From Vibrio gazogenes (GTDB lineage Bacteria; Pseudomonadota; Gammaproteobacteria; Enterobacterales; Vibrionaceae): DNA of 64,000 bases. The notes below the pieces were generated by a model, which was given only the letters and a program-made list of their open reading frames with translations, did no database searches and had not been told where the DNA came from. Numbering within the stretch: position 1 is the first letter of the stretch; each line of letters begins with the position of its first letter. The position numbers and the translations under genes were made by a program. Below are positions 46,726 to 60,166 of this stretch, piece after piece. The stretch lies in the NCBI RefSeq assembly GCF_023920225.1, contig NZ_CP092587.1:186001-250000 (forward strand), read 5' to 3'.

Positions 46726-46805
46726 CTTTCATGTTTAAAATCAGATAATTATAATTTTGTAGTGATGAATAAATCACCTGCAATGAAGCAGGTTTCGTTA
46801 TATAA

Positions 46806-46829
46806 TTAATCATTATTGATGACAATCAT
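46806..46829. promoter_or_regulatory. Second Fur-like box near the fieF start
   Basis: TTAATCATTATTGATGACAA and the following TCATT overlap the region just upstream of the fieF start, with repeated hexamer-like ATCATT/GATGAC units. Pattern match only. Confidence 0.35.
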
Positions 46830-46841
46830 TCAGAGTTTTTA

Positions 46842-47753
46842 ATGCACTCAAATTATATTCGCTTAGTGAAATCAGCAGCATGGAGTGCGACCATTGTCGC
46901 GATTACGTTGTTGATCATTAAAATGTTTGCTTGGTGGCATACCGGTTCAGTCAGTTTACTTGCGTCGGTGATTGACTCTTTGCTGGATATTGCCGCCTCG
47001 GTGGTTAACCTGTGGGTGGTTCGCTATGCTCTTCAGCCGGCAGATCGGGAACATACATTTGGCCATGGGAAAGCAGAATCTTTAGCCGCACTGGCACAAG
47101 CGATGTTTATTTCAGGGTCTGCCTGCTTTTTGTTTCTGAACGGGGTTGACCGCTTCTTTCGTCCTCAGCCGCTACAAACACCGGAGCTGGGGATTTACGT
47201 CAGTGCGCTGGCAATCGTGGTGACCTTCCTGTTGGTTCGGTATCAGAAGTATGTGGTGAAAAAAACCGGAAGTCAGGCGATTGCGGCAGACTCTTTGCAC
47301 TATCAGTCTGATTTATGGATGAACATTGCAATTATGATCGCACTCGCGATGAGTTGGAAAGGGGTGACCCAAGCCGATGCAATTTTTGCCGTCGGGATCG
47401 GGGTATATATTTTATATAGTGCGTACCAGATTATTCATGAAGCGATTCAGACGTTATTGGATCACAAACTGCCGGATGAAGAAATCAGCCACATTCGTCA
47501 GTTGAGCCTATCTGTTGAGGGGGTTTTAGGGATTCATGGTTTACGGACGCGAATGTCGGGACCGGTGCGTTTTATTCAGCTTCATCTGGAGTTGGATGAT
47601 CATTTACCGTTGATTCGGGCACATGAGATTTCTGATCAGGTTGAAGCGTTATTGCTGGCGGAGTTTCCCGGCTCTGATGTGTTGGTTCACCAAGACCCTT
47701 ATTCTGTGATTCTACAATCAGAATATGAGCAGAAAATGGCAGAATGGTCGTGA
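46842..47753 (+). CDS. fieF: Cation diffusion facilitator (FieF-like Fe2+/Zn2+ efflux)
   Basis: Inner-membrane proton-coupled exporter of Fe2+, Zn2+ and Cd2+. The 303 residues have six helices with metal-binding DSLLD (45-49) in helix 2 and HYQSD (153-157) in helix 5, the four-acid/His site of YiiP, plus the [10 protein letters not shown] loop and a C-terminal metallochaperone-like domain with [11 protein letters not shown]. Adjacent to cpxP as in other gamma-proteobacteria. No typical Shine-Dalgarno is obvious (CAGAGTTTTTA). Confidence 0.94.
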   Translation: MHSNYIRLVKSAAWSATIVAITLLIIKMFAWWHTGSVSLLASVIDSLLDIAASVVNLWVVRYALQPADREHTFGHGKAESLAALAQAMFISGSACFLFLNGVDRFFRPQPLQTPELGIYVSALAIVVTFLLVRYQKYVVKKTGSQAIAADSLHYQSDLWMNIAIMIALAMSWKGVTQADAIFAVGIGVYILYSAYQIIHEAIQTLLDHKLPDEEISHIRQLSLSVEGVLGIHGLRTRMSGPVRFIQLHLELDDHLPLIRAHEISDQVEALLLAEFPGSDVLVHQDPYSVILQSEYEQKMAEWS

Positions 47754-47833
47754 GGAAAGTAAATGCTTGACTGATGATCGTGTTTTGATCGGATAGCTAT
47801 CCACTGAGGTCACAGCGGTAACATGGATAGAAT

Positions 47834-47865
47834 GGATAACCTGAGAACTGTGTTTCAGGTTATCC
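47834..47865. terminator. Hairpin between convergent fieF and aminopeptidase
   Basis: The 11-bp perfect arms GGATAACCTGA and TCAGGTTATCC lie 81 bases past fieF and 40 past the aminopeptidase. No U-run follows; probably a bidirectional stem. Confidence 0.5.
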
Positions 47866-47904
47866 GTATAACTAATCTTTTCCTAATATCAGACTTTTCT
47901 TATA

Positions 47905-50932
<3,028 letters not shown>

Positions 50933-50956
50933 GGTTTTTTCGTAGCACATATTAAT

Positions 50957-50983
50957 AAAGACCGCTGTGAGCGGTCTTTTTTT
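50957..50983 (+). terminator. Terminator of pfkA
   Basis: AAAGACCGC and GCGGTCTTT arms around TGTGA are followed by T residues, 25 bases after the stop. Confidence 0.93.
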
Positions 50984-51075
50984 GTCTCGGATATTAAGTA
51001 AGGTTCTTTCGGGTTACGGACGGCTTTGCTGACTAGTTCCTTCCAATGCGCAACATCGAGAGGGCACCGCTTGTA

Positions 51076-52083
51076 TCAAACGATCCAGATCCGTTCTTCC
51101 GGATCTTTTCTGTTCAGGTAATGCGTGGATTGAATCCGACGGATCGTCCGGCACTTACCGCGAATGAGCAGGGTTTCGGTGACGGCAATATTACCTTGAC
51201 GAGTGACGCCATCCAGCAAGTCACCTTTCGTGATTCCCGTTGCTGAGAAAATGACATTATCACTGCGGACCATATCTTCCATCTTCAACACTTTACCGGC
51301 TTCAACGCCCATTGTCTGACAACGTTCGATCTCTTGTTGGCCGATTTGTCGGTTCTCATCGGTATCCCCTTTTACTTCGTGACGAGGCAGAAGGCGGCCA
51401 TGCATATCACCGTCTAAGGCACGAATCACGGCAGCAGAGACCACACCTTCCGGTGCGCCACCGATACAATACATCACATCTACTTCACTATTGGGCATAC
51501 AGGTTAAAATCGAAGCCGCCACGTCACCATCGGGAACGGCAAAAACACGGACGCCCCACTGTTGCATCTCGGCAATAATTTGCTCGTGACGAGGTTTCGC
51601 CAGTGTAATCACGACTAGATTATCCAGTGATTTACCTAATGCCTGCGCGATATGTTCGAGATTTTGTTTGAGCGGTTGATTGAGATCGATACATCCTTTG
51701 GCGCCCGGGCCGACAACCAGTTTTTCCATATACATATCGGGCGCTTTCAAAAAGCTACCTTTTTCCGCAGCGGCCAATACAGAGAGCGCATTTGATTGCC
51801 CCATGGCTGTCATCCGAGTGCCTTCTATCGGATCAACAGCGATATCCACTTCATCACCGCCCAAACCAACTTTCTCACCAATATAGAGCATCGGGGCATC
51901 ATCAATTTCCCCTTCGCCAATCACAATTTCTCCCGTGATTTCTGTTTTGTTCAACAGACTCCGCATGACTTCGACGGCAGCACCATCCGCTGCATTTTTA
52001 TCACCGCGCCCAAGCCATTTATATCCGGCTAAAGCTGCACCTTCGGTCACTCGGGAAAAGGCCATTGCTAAATCACGTTTCAT
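51076..52083 (-). CDS. glpX: Class II fructose-1,6-bisphosphatase
   Basis: Manganese-dependent gluconeogenic phosphatase, fructose-1,6-bisphosphate to fructose-6-P. The 335 residues contain the metal ligands Asp33, Glu57 (IGEGEIDDAP), Asp84 and Glu87 (VDPIEGT), and YCIGGAPEGVVSAA for substrate binding. I chose ATG 52083 (MKRDLAMAFSRVTEG) with GGAG upstream; the frame is open to 52185 but the extra 34 residues are not family-like. Not in a glpFK operon here. An imperfect LacI-family operator lies 57 bases upstream. Confidence 0.95.
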   Translation of the reverse strand: MKRDLAMAFSRVTEGAALAGYKWLGRGDKNAADGAAVEVMRSLLNKTEITGEIVIGEGEIDDAPMLYIGEKVGLGGDEVDIAVDPIEGTRMTAMGQSNALSVLAAAEKGSFLKAPDMYMEKLVVGPGAKGCIDLNQPLKQNLEHIAQALGKSLDNLVVITLAKPRHEQIIAEMQQWGVRVFAVPDGDVAASILTCMPNSEVDVMYCIGGAPEGVVSAAVIRALDGDMHGRLLPRHEVKGDTDENRQIGQQEIERCQTMGVEAGKVLKMEDMVRSDNVIFSATGITKGDLLDGVTRQGNIAVTETLLIRGKCRTIRRIQSTHYLNRKDPEERIWIV

Positions 52084-52400
52084 GTGAACTCCATCTGACG
52101 GAAAACTGAAAAATTTGCGTCGAATTTTAGCATATCCCGACGAAAACGTTTGCTGAAATGCTTGTGGATTATTGCACTTGATCAAACCGACATCAGATCT
52201 TCAACTGTATTTCAGTACTCAAGCAGGATTGAACCCGCTATGAAGAACAACAAAAGTAAGAATTGTGTCAATTCACGTTGGTTTTTTAATCGAATGGTGA
52301 AAATATTCAATATAGAGCGTGTTTCTCCAGCCATGGCTGAGTAGAATGAACAACTAAGTACAATCATCATTGCAAGCGCAGAATCGTAAAGGATATAAGC
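52084..52400. other. Divergent intergenic region glpX / zapB
   Basis: 317 bases that must carry both promoters. One operator-like palindrome at 52140-52155 is the only clear element; no gene seen. Confidence 0.5.
52140..52155. promoter_or_regulatory. PurR/Cra-type operator upstream of glpX
   Basis: The minus-strand reading CAGCAAACGTTTTCGT agrees with the PurR consensus ANGCAANCGNTTNCNT at all specified positions but the first. Cra, another LacI-family regulator that controls glpX and pfkA in enterobacteria, recognises a related palindrome, so either could bind. It is 57 bases before the glpX start, a position suited to control. Confidence 0.5.
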
Positions 52401-52643
52401 ATGTCTTTTGAAGTGTTAGAGAAATTAGAAGCCAAAATTCAAACTGCCGTTGATACAATCACACTCCTTCAAATGGAAGTTGAAGAATTAAAAGAAGAAA
52501 AACAGAAATTGATTGAAGAAGCGACTCAGATGAAAACAAGTCGTGATGAACTGGAACAGCGCGTACAGGACATGCAGCAAGAGCAAACGGCATGGCAGGA
52601 ACGCATTCGCAATTTGCTTGGTAAGATGGAAGATATGGAGTAA
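52401..52643 (+). CDS. zapB: Cell division protein ZapB
   Basis: Small coiled-coil protein that stabilises the Z-ring with ZapA and MatP. The 80 residues are almost entirely heptad-repeat helix, from [20 protein letters not shown] through [11 protein letters not shown] to the C-terminal [12 protein letters not shown], the family signature. Near glpX/pfkA as in many gamma-proteobacteria. Confidence 0.95.
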   Translation: MSFEVLEKLEAKIQTAVDTITLLQMEVEELKEEKQKLIEEATQMKTSRDELEQRVQDMQQEQTAWQERIRNLLGKMEDME

Positions 52644-52707
52644 GGCTCAAGGCTTTCTATATCAAAGCGATCTGGTTCAAGCTTTCTATCTCACCAACGT
52701 GATATTA

Positions 52708-52737
52708 AAAAATGCCGACGGAAATGTCGGCATTTTT
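52708..52737. terminator. Bidirectional terminator between zapB and metF
   Basis: The 12-bp arms AAAAATGCCGAC and GTCGGCATTTTT with a six-base loop give a U-tract on both strands. It lies 64 bases past zapB and 22 past metF. Confidence 0.92.
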
Positions 52738-52759
52738 CATGGGAGAGTCGAAATACGAT

Positions 52760-53720
<961 letters not shown>

Positions 53721-53795
53721 TATTGAATTGTTTTTGATGTCAACAATATAATTATGAATATTATTCATGTTTGCATGAAGGCTTTTCACATCTCT

Positions 53796-53830
53796 TTGTT
53801 TCTAAACCAGCTAATTTAGTTTAGAAACAA
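53796..53830. other. 12-bp inverted repeat between metL and metF
   Basis: The arms TTGTTTCTAAAC and GTTTAGAAACAA are perfect, with an 11-base loop. It stands immediately beside the metL terminator hairpin at 53833-53852, forming two stems in tandem. Confidence 0.5.
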
Positions 53831-53832
53831 AT

Positions 53833-53852
53833 CAGGAGCCTTTCGGCTCCTG
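53833..53852 (-). terminator. Terminator of metBL
   Basis: The 8-bp arms CAGGAGCC and GGCTCCTG with a TTTC loop lie 32 bases past metL. The minus-strand tail ATTTGTTTC is moderately U-rich. Confidence 0.7.
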
Positions 53853-53884
53853 AACGATTAAATATGTGATCGAGAATGGATTTG

Positions 53885-56290
53885 TTATAACAAGCTGGAA
53901 AGTAGATTAATATCTGACTGAATCGCACCCGCAGTGACGTCTCGTCCGGCACCGGGGCCGCGAATCACTAACGGATTGTCTTTATACCATTTACTTTCGA
54001 TGGCAAAGATATTATCGCATGGTAGTAGATTGGCCAATGGATGCTCCCGATGTAAGGCTTCCACACCGACGGAGGCTTTGCCTGATTTCTCCAAACGAGC
54101 GACATAACGCAGCACTTTATCTTCTCTCTGTGCTTTTGCCAGACGTTCAGCAAGCTGAATATCGAGTTGAGCGCTTTGGTCAAGAAAGTCATCCAGAGAG
54201 AGGCATTGTAATTCTTCCGGCACCAGTGATTCGACAGTGACTTGATTGGGTTCAATATCCAAACCGGATTCACGCGCAAGAATCACCAATTTTCTCATGA
54301 CGTCAGACCCATCTAAATCATTTCTCGGATCGGGTTCGGTTAAGCCTTGTTGCCAAGCCAGATCAACCAATTCACTAAATGGAACCGTCCCGTCATATTG
54401 TTGGAATAGCCAAGACAGTGTTCCTGAGAAAATCCCGGACAGGGCAACGATCTCATCACCGCTTTCCCGCAGATCTCTCACCGTATGGTTAATCGGCAGA
54501 CCGGCTCCGACCGTTGCATTGTAAAACCAGTGACGACTGATCTTTGCAAAGGAGTCTTTGACTTGATAGTAGTATTCGCTACTTGAAGAGCCCGCGACTT
54601 TGTTTGCAGAAATAAGGTGCATCCCTTGTTCTGCAATCTGAATATATTGTCCAGCGAGTTCGGCACTGGCAGTCACATCCAGCACGATGACATCATCATA
54701 GCCGCGGATCTGTCCGAGTTTGAGCAGCCATCCTTGACCATCATTGGGGATGGATTCTTCAAGAAAATGCTGTTCGACCTGCTTTGGGTCGATCCCTTGT
54801 TCATCAAACCAGTAGGTCTGACTATCGATGATCGCAACCAGTTCAAAATTCATTCCCCGGCGCTTTTCCAGCTCGGTTTTCTGCTCCGCAAAGAGCTTGA
54901 GCCAACTTGAGCCAATATTACCTTTGCCGCAAAGTGCAAGCGCCACGCGTTTTTGAGCCTGAAAAAGGTGAGTATGTAGTTGATTGACCAAAGTATCTAT
55001 GGATGTCTGACGCAGTATCGCAACCAGACTCAGTTCTGATTCACAGAGGAATTCAATCGGAGCTTGTTTGAGCTGCTGATAAAAACCGAAACAGTGGTTA
55101 GCATTTTTGGTCACGCCGGCACCGACGGCTGCAACCAGTGAATAGCCTTCTTTGAGGCGAATTTCCGCTTCAATCGCGGCATCTTGTAAATAAGATAACG
55201 CACCAGCAGCAATTTCAGCCGTGTAAGCAAGCTGGATGCGATACTGGTCTTCTTGTTTATCATAAGCAAGCGGTGTGAGCTGGGCTCGCTTGAGTTGCTC
55301 GATCACCTGTTTGTACAGACGCTGAAAATCGTGTCCACGTGAGAAGCTAAGCTCAATCAGCAGGACTTCATCCAGAGATGTGATGATTTTGGCACCCCGT
55401 CCCGAAGCCAGTACCCGTTCGATATGAGTTGAGCCGGCTTCTGGGTCATAGCTACACCGAAGATGTAGGTCAATCGCACTTTGCGCCACGGGCTGTAATG
55501 TCCGACTGTGTAAGACCGGTGCGGCGAGACGGGCCAGTTCGCTGGCTTCATCCAGACGGAGCAGCGGCAGCAGGCAGGCATCAGTGACGAGTCTCGGGTC
55601 AGCACTGTATACACCGGCGACATCACTCCAAATAGTTACCCGCTCGACTTCTGCCAGTGCACCAATAATGGTTGCTGAGTAATCGGAGCCATTGCGGCCC
55701 AGTAGAACGGTCTCTCCGGATTCGTCCTGAGCGATGAAGCCCGTGATCACGATCCGTTGATGGCCGTGTTGAGCCAGAATTTCCTTCAGTAGCGGATAAG
55801 ACTGAGCACGGTCGATTTCCGGTAGGGTCTCTCGGTGAGCGCGTAAAAATGCTCTGGCATCTTGTGCTATCGCCATTAATCCTTGTTGATTGAGTAACGC
55901 AGCCATTAAGCGGGATGACCAAATCTCACCATGAGCCAATACGAACGCCTGCTGGGCGGCACTCAGTGGTGCGCGGAGTTCAGCGAGGGTTATACACTCA
56001 TCATTCATTCGGTTCGTCAGTGCTTGAGCGGCTTCTCCTTCGAGCAAGTCTGCAATCAACTGGCGTTGAAACTGTTGAATCTGACCCAAAATTTCTTGGG
56101 CCTGTTGTGGTTCTACGGTTAAATTTTCAATAAAAGCAATGAGTTGATTGGTTGTTTTGCCCGCTGCAGAAACCACAACTAGATCGTGACTTTGCGAATA
56201 CTCTTTGAGAATTTGAGCAACGCGGCGATAACATGCCGGATCAGCCAGACTACTTCCTCCGAATTTATGGAGGTGGCGTACGGTGGTCAT
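53885..56290 (-). CDS. metL: Bifunctional aspartokinase II / homoserine dehydrogenase II
   Basis: Catalyses the first and third steps from aspartate toward methionine and threonine; the MetL isoform is not threonine-inhibited. The 801 residues have an aspartokinase domain (KFGGSSLADPACYRR, RNGSDYSATIIGA), a central ACT-like region (about 300-445), and a homoserine dehydrogenase domain with CGKGNIGSSWLKL, SANKVAGSSS and GIFSGTLSWLF. Choice of MetL over ThrA rests on the met neighbourhood. The ATG overlaps the metB stop by one base (TGATG), with AAGGAGA upstream. Confidence 0.95.
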   Translation of the reverse strand: MTTVRHLHKFGGSSLADPACYRRVAQILKEYSQSHDLVVVSAAGKTTNQLIAFIENLTVEPQQAQEILGQIQQFQRQLIADLLEGEAAQALTNRMNDECITLAELRAPLSAAQQAFVLAHGEIWSSRLMAALLNQQGLMAIAQDARAFLRAHRETLPEIDRAQSYPLLKEILAQHGHQRIVITGFIAQDESGETVLLGRNGSDYSATIIGALAEVERVTIWSDVAGVYSADPRLVTDACLLPLLRLDEASELARLAAPVLHSRTLQPVAQSAIDLHLRCSYDPEAGSTHIERVLASGRGAKIITSLDEVLLIELSFSRGHDFQRLYKQVIEQLKRAQLTPLAYDKQEDQYRIQLAYTAEIAAGALSYLQDAAIEAEIRLKEGYSLVAAVGAGVTKNANHCFGFYQQLKQAPIEFLCESELSLVAILRQTSIDTLVNQLHTHLFQAQKRVALALCGKGNIGSSWLKLFAEQKTELEKRRGMNFELVAIIDSQTYWFDEQGIDPKQVEQHFLEESIPNDGQGWLLKLGQIRGYDDVIVLDVTASAELAGQYIQIAEQGMHLISANKVAGSSSSEYYYQVKDSFAKISRHWFYNATVGAGLPINHTVRDLRESGDEIVALSGIFSGTLSWLFQQYDGTVPFSELVDLAWQQGLTEPDPRNDLDGSDVMRKLVILARESGLDIEPNQVTVESLVPEELQCLSLDDFLDQSAQLDIQLAERLAKAQREDKVLRYVARLEKSGKASVGVEALHREHPLANLLPCDNIFAIESKWYKDNPLVIRGPGAGRDVTAGAIQSDINLLSSLL

Positions 56291-57456
56291 CAACAATTCT
56301 CCTTTACCCAATTCAGGGATTGATCCAGATCGGCAATCAAGTCATCGGCATCTTCTAAGCCGACCGATAGCCGTAATAGTTGTAGCGAAATACCGGCTTT
56401 GTTGAGTGCTTCCTCACCCATCGCACGATGGGTCATTGTTGCCGGGTGACAAATTAAACTTTCGACACCACCGAGTGATTCAGCTAATGAAAACAGATTG
56501 AGCCGGCTCACAAATTGTTGTAGCGCTTCATGGCTTCCCGCAAATTCAAAGCTGAGCATCGAACCAAATCCGCTTTGTTGCTTCTTCGCAATGTCGTGAC
56601 CGGGATGGGTCGGTAAACTCGGATGATAAATGGTTCCAATCAGCGCTTGAGACTGCAAGTAAGCGAGAATTTTCAGTGAATTTTCTTCATGACTACGCAT
56701 TCTTGCGCCCAAGGTGCGTAACCCTCTAAGTGTCATATAACTATCGAATGGGGTACCGGAGGCGCCGATACAGTTTGCCCACCAGGAAAGCTGTTCCGCG
56801 TGTGCTTCAGTTTTACTGATGATCACGCCGCCAATCACATCTGAGTGGCCATTGATATACTTTGTCGTCGAATGGATCACAAAGTCAGCACCCAGCGACA
56901 AAGGTTGTTGGTAGACTGGGGTCAGGAAGGTATTATCAACAGCGACTAAAGCGCCGATTTGTTTTGCCTGCTGACAGATTTTTTTGATATCAACGATCCG
57001 AACGAGCGGGTTGGATGGTGTTTCCAGCAAAATAAGTTTCGGTTTCTGGGCGAGAGCTTCCGTGAGCGCTGCATCGTCGCATTGATCAACGAATAACACC
57101 CGGAAGTCACCTTTATTGGCGCGGGAATTGAATAAACGATACGTGCCGCCATAACAGTCATTCGGTGCGACGATGAGATCATCGGGGCCGATGAAGGCAG
57201 AAACCCATAGATTAAGCGCTGATGTACCACAGTTGGTAATCACGGCGCCCTGTCCACCTTCCAGTTCGTAAAGTGCTTGTTCCAGCAGTCCGCGGTTCGG
57301 ATTACCGGAACGGGTATAATCGTACTGAGGGACTTCACCGAATGCCGGAAATCCATAATTCGTTGAGAGATAAATCGGTGGAACGACTGCATGATATTGC
57401 GTGTCTGACTCAATACCCGTTCGAACGGCGATGGTTGCAGGTTTATGAGTGCTCAT
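56290..57456 (-). CDS. metB: Cystathionine gamma-synthase
   Basis: PLP enzyme joining cysteine to O-succinylhomoserine. The 388 residues match the Cys/Met fold-type I family: PPIYLSTNYGF, YDYTRSGNPNRGLLEQAL, ETPSNPLVRIVDI, and the PLP lysine in HSTTKYINGHSDVIGG. ATG 57456 with AAGGAA upstream is chosen over an open extension to 57537 that lies across the promoter. Operon with metL; divergent from metJ over MetJ boxes. Confidence 0.95.
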   Translation of the reverse strand: MSTHKPATIAVRTGIESDTQYHAVVPPIYLSTNYGFPAFGEVPQYDYTRSGNPNRGLLEQALYELEGGQGAVITNCGTSALNLWVSAFIGPDDLIVAPNDCYGGTYRLFNSRANKGDFRVLFVDQCDDAALTEALAQKPKLILLETPSNPLVRIVDIKKICQQAKQIGALVAVDNTFLTPVYQQPLSLGADFVIHSTTKYINGHSDVIGGVIISKTEAHAEQLSWWANCIGASGTPFDSYMTLRGLRTLGARMRSHEENSLKILAYLQSQALIGTIYHPSLPTHPGHDIAKKQQSGFGSMLSFEFAGSHEALQQFVSRLNLFSLAESLGGVESLICHPATMTHRAMGEEALNKAGISLQLLRLSVGLEDADDLIADLDQSLNWVKENC

Positions 57457-57555
57457 ATGTAATTCCTTCCTACTTGATGGCAGATGTCGTTCATAACTGT
57501 CGATCTCAATCGACACGGATTGGACATGGCTGCTCACTTTACTGATTTTCTAATG

Positions 57556-57587
57556 GGACGTCAATACTTCTAGACGTCTATATGTCT
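57556..57587. promoter_or_regulatory. MetJ operator between metB and metJ (four boxes)
   Basis: Four tandem octamers, GGACGTCA, ATACTTCT, AGACGTCT (perfect consensus) and ATATGTCT. They lie 100-131 bases before metB and 83-114 before metJ, allowing control of both. Confidence 0.9.
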
Positions 57588-57669
57588 TTGCTTATAGCAG
57601 TAAATAAAGCTAAAATTAACACCTACTTTTTTTGATAATAATGACGAATTCCGGCAATGAGGGGAAGCA

Positions 57670-57987
57670 ATGGCTGATTGGAATGGTGAATACATAAGTC
57701 CTTATGCTGAACATGGTAAGAAAAACGAGCAGGTCAAGAAAATTACGGTTTCTATCCCATTGAAAGTTCTCAAAGTATTGACTGATGAGCGGACAAGACG
57801 CCAGATCAATAACTTACGTCATGCCACAAATAGTGAGCTTTTGTGTGAGGCGTTTTTACATGCATATACTGGTCAGCCTTTGCCGACGGATGAAGATCTG
57901 CGTAAAGATCGCCCGGATGATATTCCCACAGAAGCAAAAGCAATCATGACCGAAATGGGCATTGAATTTGAATCTTATGATGACTAA
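57670..57987 (+). CDS. metJ: Methionine repressor MetJ
   Basis: Ribbon-helix-helix repressor using S-adenosylmethionine as co-repressor. The 105 residues are near-canonical: [20 protein letters not shown], the DNA-contacting ribbon [20 protein letters not shown], and [20 protein letters not shown]. Binds tandem AGACGTCT boxes, arrays of which occur upstream of metF and between metB and metJ. GAGGGGAAGC precedes the ATG. Confidence 0.97.
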   Translation: MADWNGEYISPYAEHGKKNEQVKKITVSIPLKVLKVLTDERTRRQINNLRHATNSELLCEAFLHAYTGQPLPTDEDLRKDRPDDIPTEAKAIMTEMGIEFESYDD

Positions 57988-58147
57988 TTCACAGGAGTCT
58001 GGCTTCTCAGGCAGATAACGTATTTTTTGTCATGTTGGCTGATTTGGACGCATTGCTTTAACCTCAGAGAATATGAAATCAATTTCTTCAACAAGGGAAA
58101 CAATACAGCAAGTTGGTTGTTTCCTTTGCAGATAAGGGACGTTTGAT

Positions 58148-58798
58148 ATGATCTATGTTCACTACCTTGAACAGTCTCGGGCATTACGTGTGGTCTGGTT
58201 GTTGGAAGCGCTCGAACTCGAATATGAAGTCGTTCATTATAGCCGAAATCCAAAGACTTGGGGGGCTCCGGAGTCTTTGAAAGCGGTTCATCCGTTAGGC
58301 AAGTCTCCGATGATTGTTGATGGTGAACAAACCATTGCCGAGTCAGGTGCTATTATCGAGTATCTAATCGATACCTATGACCATCAACGTCGTTTCCGGC
58401 CTGAATCAGGGCAGGCTTTACTGGATTATCGCTATTGGTTACATGCCGCTGAAGGTTCTTTCATGATGTGGCTGGTTATGCGGCTGATCTTTATCAAATC
58501 GAGAGAAAAACTCCCATTCTTGTTGCGTCCATTGATTGGTTCTTTTCTCAACAAGATGGATCAGATAGTGATTGAGCCTCGTGTGTCTACTTTCTTGCGT
58601 TATATTGATGATACGCTTGCGCAACGTTCATGGTTTGCCGGAGAGCAGCTCAGTGGTGCAGATTTTCAGATGCATCTGGTCTTACAGCTTGCCGATATGC
58701 GGGCGGATTTGTCTGCCTATCCCAATATTCAACGCTATCATAAACAGGTTGTTCAACTGGCGAGCTATCAGCAAGCATTGCAAAAGATCCCAGCTTGA
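58148..58798 (+). CDS. Glutathione S-transferase family protein
   Basis: A 216-residue cytosolic protein with a thioredoxin-like N-domain (IYVHYLEQSRALRVVWLLEALELEYE, shown by its conserved SRALRV and LGKSPMIVDGE blocks) and an all-helical C-domain. The glutathione-binding ESGAIIEYLID fits the family. The catalytic residue is probably Ser or Tyr near position 10. Substrate unknown; position after metJ suggests no pathway link. Ends in a strong terminator. Confidence 0.88.
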   Translation: MIYVHYLEQSRALRVVWLLEALELEYEVVHYSRNPKTWGAPESLKAVHPLGKSPMIVDGEQTIAESGAIIEYLIDTYDHQRRFRPESGQALLDYRYWLHAAEGSFMMWLVMRLIFIKSREKLPFLLRPLIGSFLNKMDQIVIEPRVSTFLRYIDDTLAQRSWFAGEQLSGADFQMHLVLQLADMRADLSAYPNIQRYHKQVVQLASYQQALQKIPA

Positions 58799-58822
58799 AT
58801 CAAGCGATTAAAAACAAGTCAT

Positions 58823-58858
58823 AAAAAGAGGATACACGCCGTGTATCCTCTTTTTTTT
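58823..58858. terminator. Bidirectional terminator between GST and malic enzyme
   Basis: The 15-bp arms AAAAAGAGGATACAC and GTGTATCCTCTTTTT with a three-base loop are followed by a T run on the plus strand; the A-run gives a U-tract on the minus strand. Confidence 0.95.
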
Positions 58859-58888
58859 GTATCCGTGATGTTCTACCAGTGTGTTGGA

Positions 58889-60166
58889 TTAATCTTGCAT
58901 GTAGCCTTCGGGCATTGAAATCCGAGCAACACCTGAATCAACGGCGGCTTGCGCAACGGCTCTGGCGACTCGTGGCAACAGACGTGGATCCATCGGTTTG
59001 GGGATAATGTACTCGGGGCCGAATGAAAGGCTATCGATATCGGCCGCAGCCAGAACTTCTGCCGGTACGTCTTCTTTGGCAAGTTGGCGAATCGCTTCAA
59101 CCGCTGCAATTTTCATTTCATCGTTGATTTCGCTGGCTCGAATATCCAGCGCACCACGGAAGATGAACGGGAAGCAGAGAACATTGTTGACCTGATTTGG
59201 GTAGTCGGAACGACCCGTGCCCATGATCAAATCATTGCGGACTTGGTAAGCCAGTTCCGGTTTGATTTCTGGATCTGGGTTTGAGCAAGCAAATACAACC
59301 GGTTTTTCTGCCATTAGGGCTAATGCTTCCGGTGGCAGGAGGTTCGGGCCGGAAACGCCAAGGAATAGATCAGCGTCTTGAATGACGTCTTCCAAGGTTC
59401 TCTTATCTGTATTATTGGCAAATAACTGTTTGTATTCATTCAGATCGTTACGGCGAGTGTGAATCACGCCTTTACGGTCCAGCATGTAGATCTTCTCACG
59501 CATTGCACCACATTTGATCAGCAGCTCCATACAAGCAGTGGCTGCTGCACCAGCGCCGAGACAAACGATCGTACACTCCTTCAGGTCCTTTCCCTGTAGC
59601 TCAATTGCATTGAGCATGCCTGCGGCAGTAACGATTGCAGTACCGTGCTGATCATCATGAAATACGGGGACATCACAACGTTCGATGAGGCGCCGTTCGA
59701 TTTCAAAGCAATCCGGTGCTTTGATATCTTCCAGATTAATGCCTCCAAAAGTATCCGCGATATTCGCAACCGTCTCGACGAACTCATCAATGGTACGGTG
59801 TTTCACTTGAATATCGAACGAGTCCAGACCGGCGAATCGTTTGAAAAGTAACGCTTTTCCTTCCATCACTGGTTTGGATGCCATCGGCCCTAGATTGCCT
59901 AACCCAAGGATAGCTGTCCCGTTAGAGATGACTGCGACGGTGTTTCCTTTCGCTGTATACTTGTAAATATTATCGACATCCTGCGCAATCTCACGGACAG
60001 GCTCGGCAACACCGGGACTATAGGCTAAAGCGAGATCCGTAGCCGTGTCAGCAGGTTTAGTGAGCGTGATCGCGATTTTTCCTGCGGTTGGAATGGCGTG
60101 ATAATCCAAAGCTTTCTGGCGAAATGCTTGTTCGGGAGTTAAATCTTGGTGGTTGTCTTCAGCCAT
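58889..60166 (-). CDS. Malic enzyme (oxaloacetate-decarboxylating), short form
   Basis: Converts malate to pyruvate and CO2 with NAD(P). The 425 residues carry LAYSPGVAEP, GNTVAVISNGTAILGLGNLG, EDIKAPDCFEIERRL, the metal-binding VFHDDQHGTAIV and the Rossmann GAGAAATACMELL. It corresponds to the N-terminal catalytic half of E. coli MaeB and lacks the C-terminal phosphotransacetylase-like domain, so it is the short bacterial form. Cofactor preference is not clear. Single-gene unit on the minus strand. Confidence 0.93.
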   Translation of the reverse strand: MAEDNHQDLTPEQAFRQKALDYHAIPTAGKIAITLTKPADTATDLALAYSPGVAEPVREIAQDVDNIYKYTAKGNTVAVISNGTAILGLGNLGPMASKPVMEGKALLFKRFAGLDSFDIQVKHRTIDEFVETVANIADTFGGINLEDIKAPDCFEIERRLIERCDVPVFHDDQHGTAIVTAAGMLNAIELQGKDLKECTIVCLGAGAAATACMELLIKCGAMREKIYMLDRKGVIHTRRNDLNEYKQLFANNTDKRTLEDVIQDADLFLGVSGPNLLPPEALALMAEKPVVFACSNPDPEIKPELAYQVRNDLIMGTGRSDYPNQVNNVLCFPFIFRGALDIRASEINDEMKIAAVEAIRQLAKEDVPAEVLAAADIDSLSFGPEYIIPKPMDPRLLPRVARAVAQAAVDSGVARISMPEGYMQD

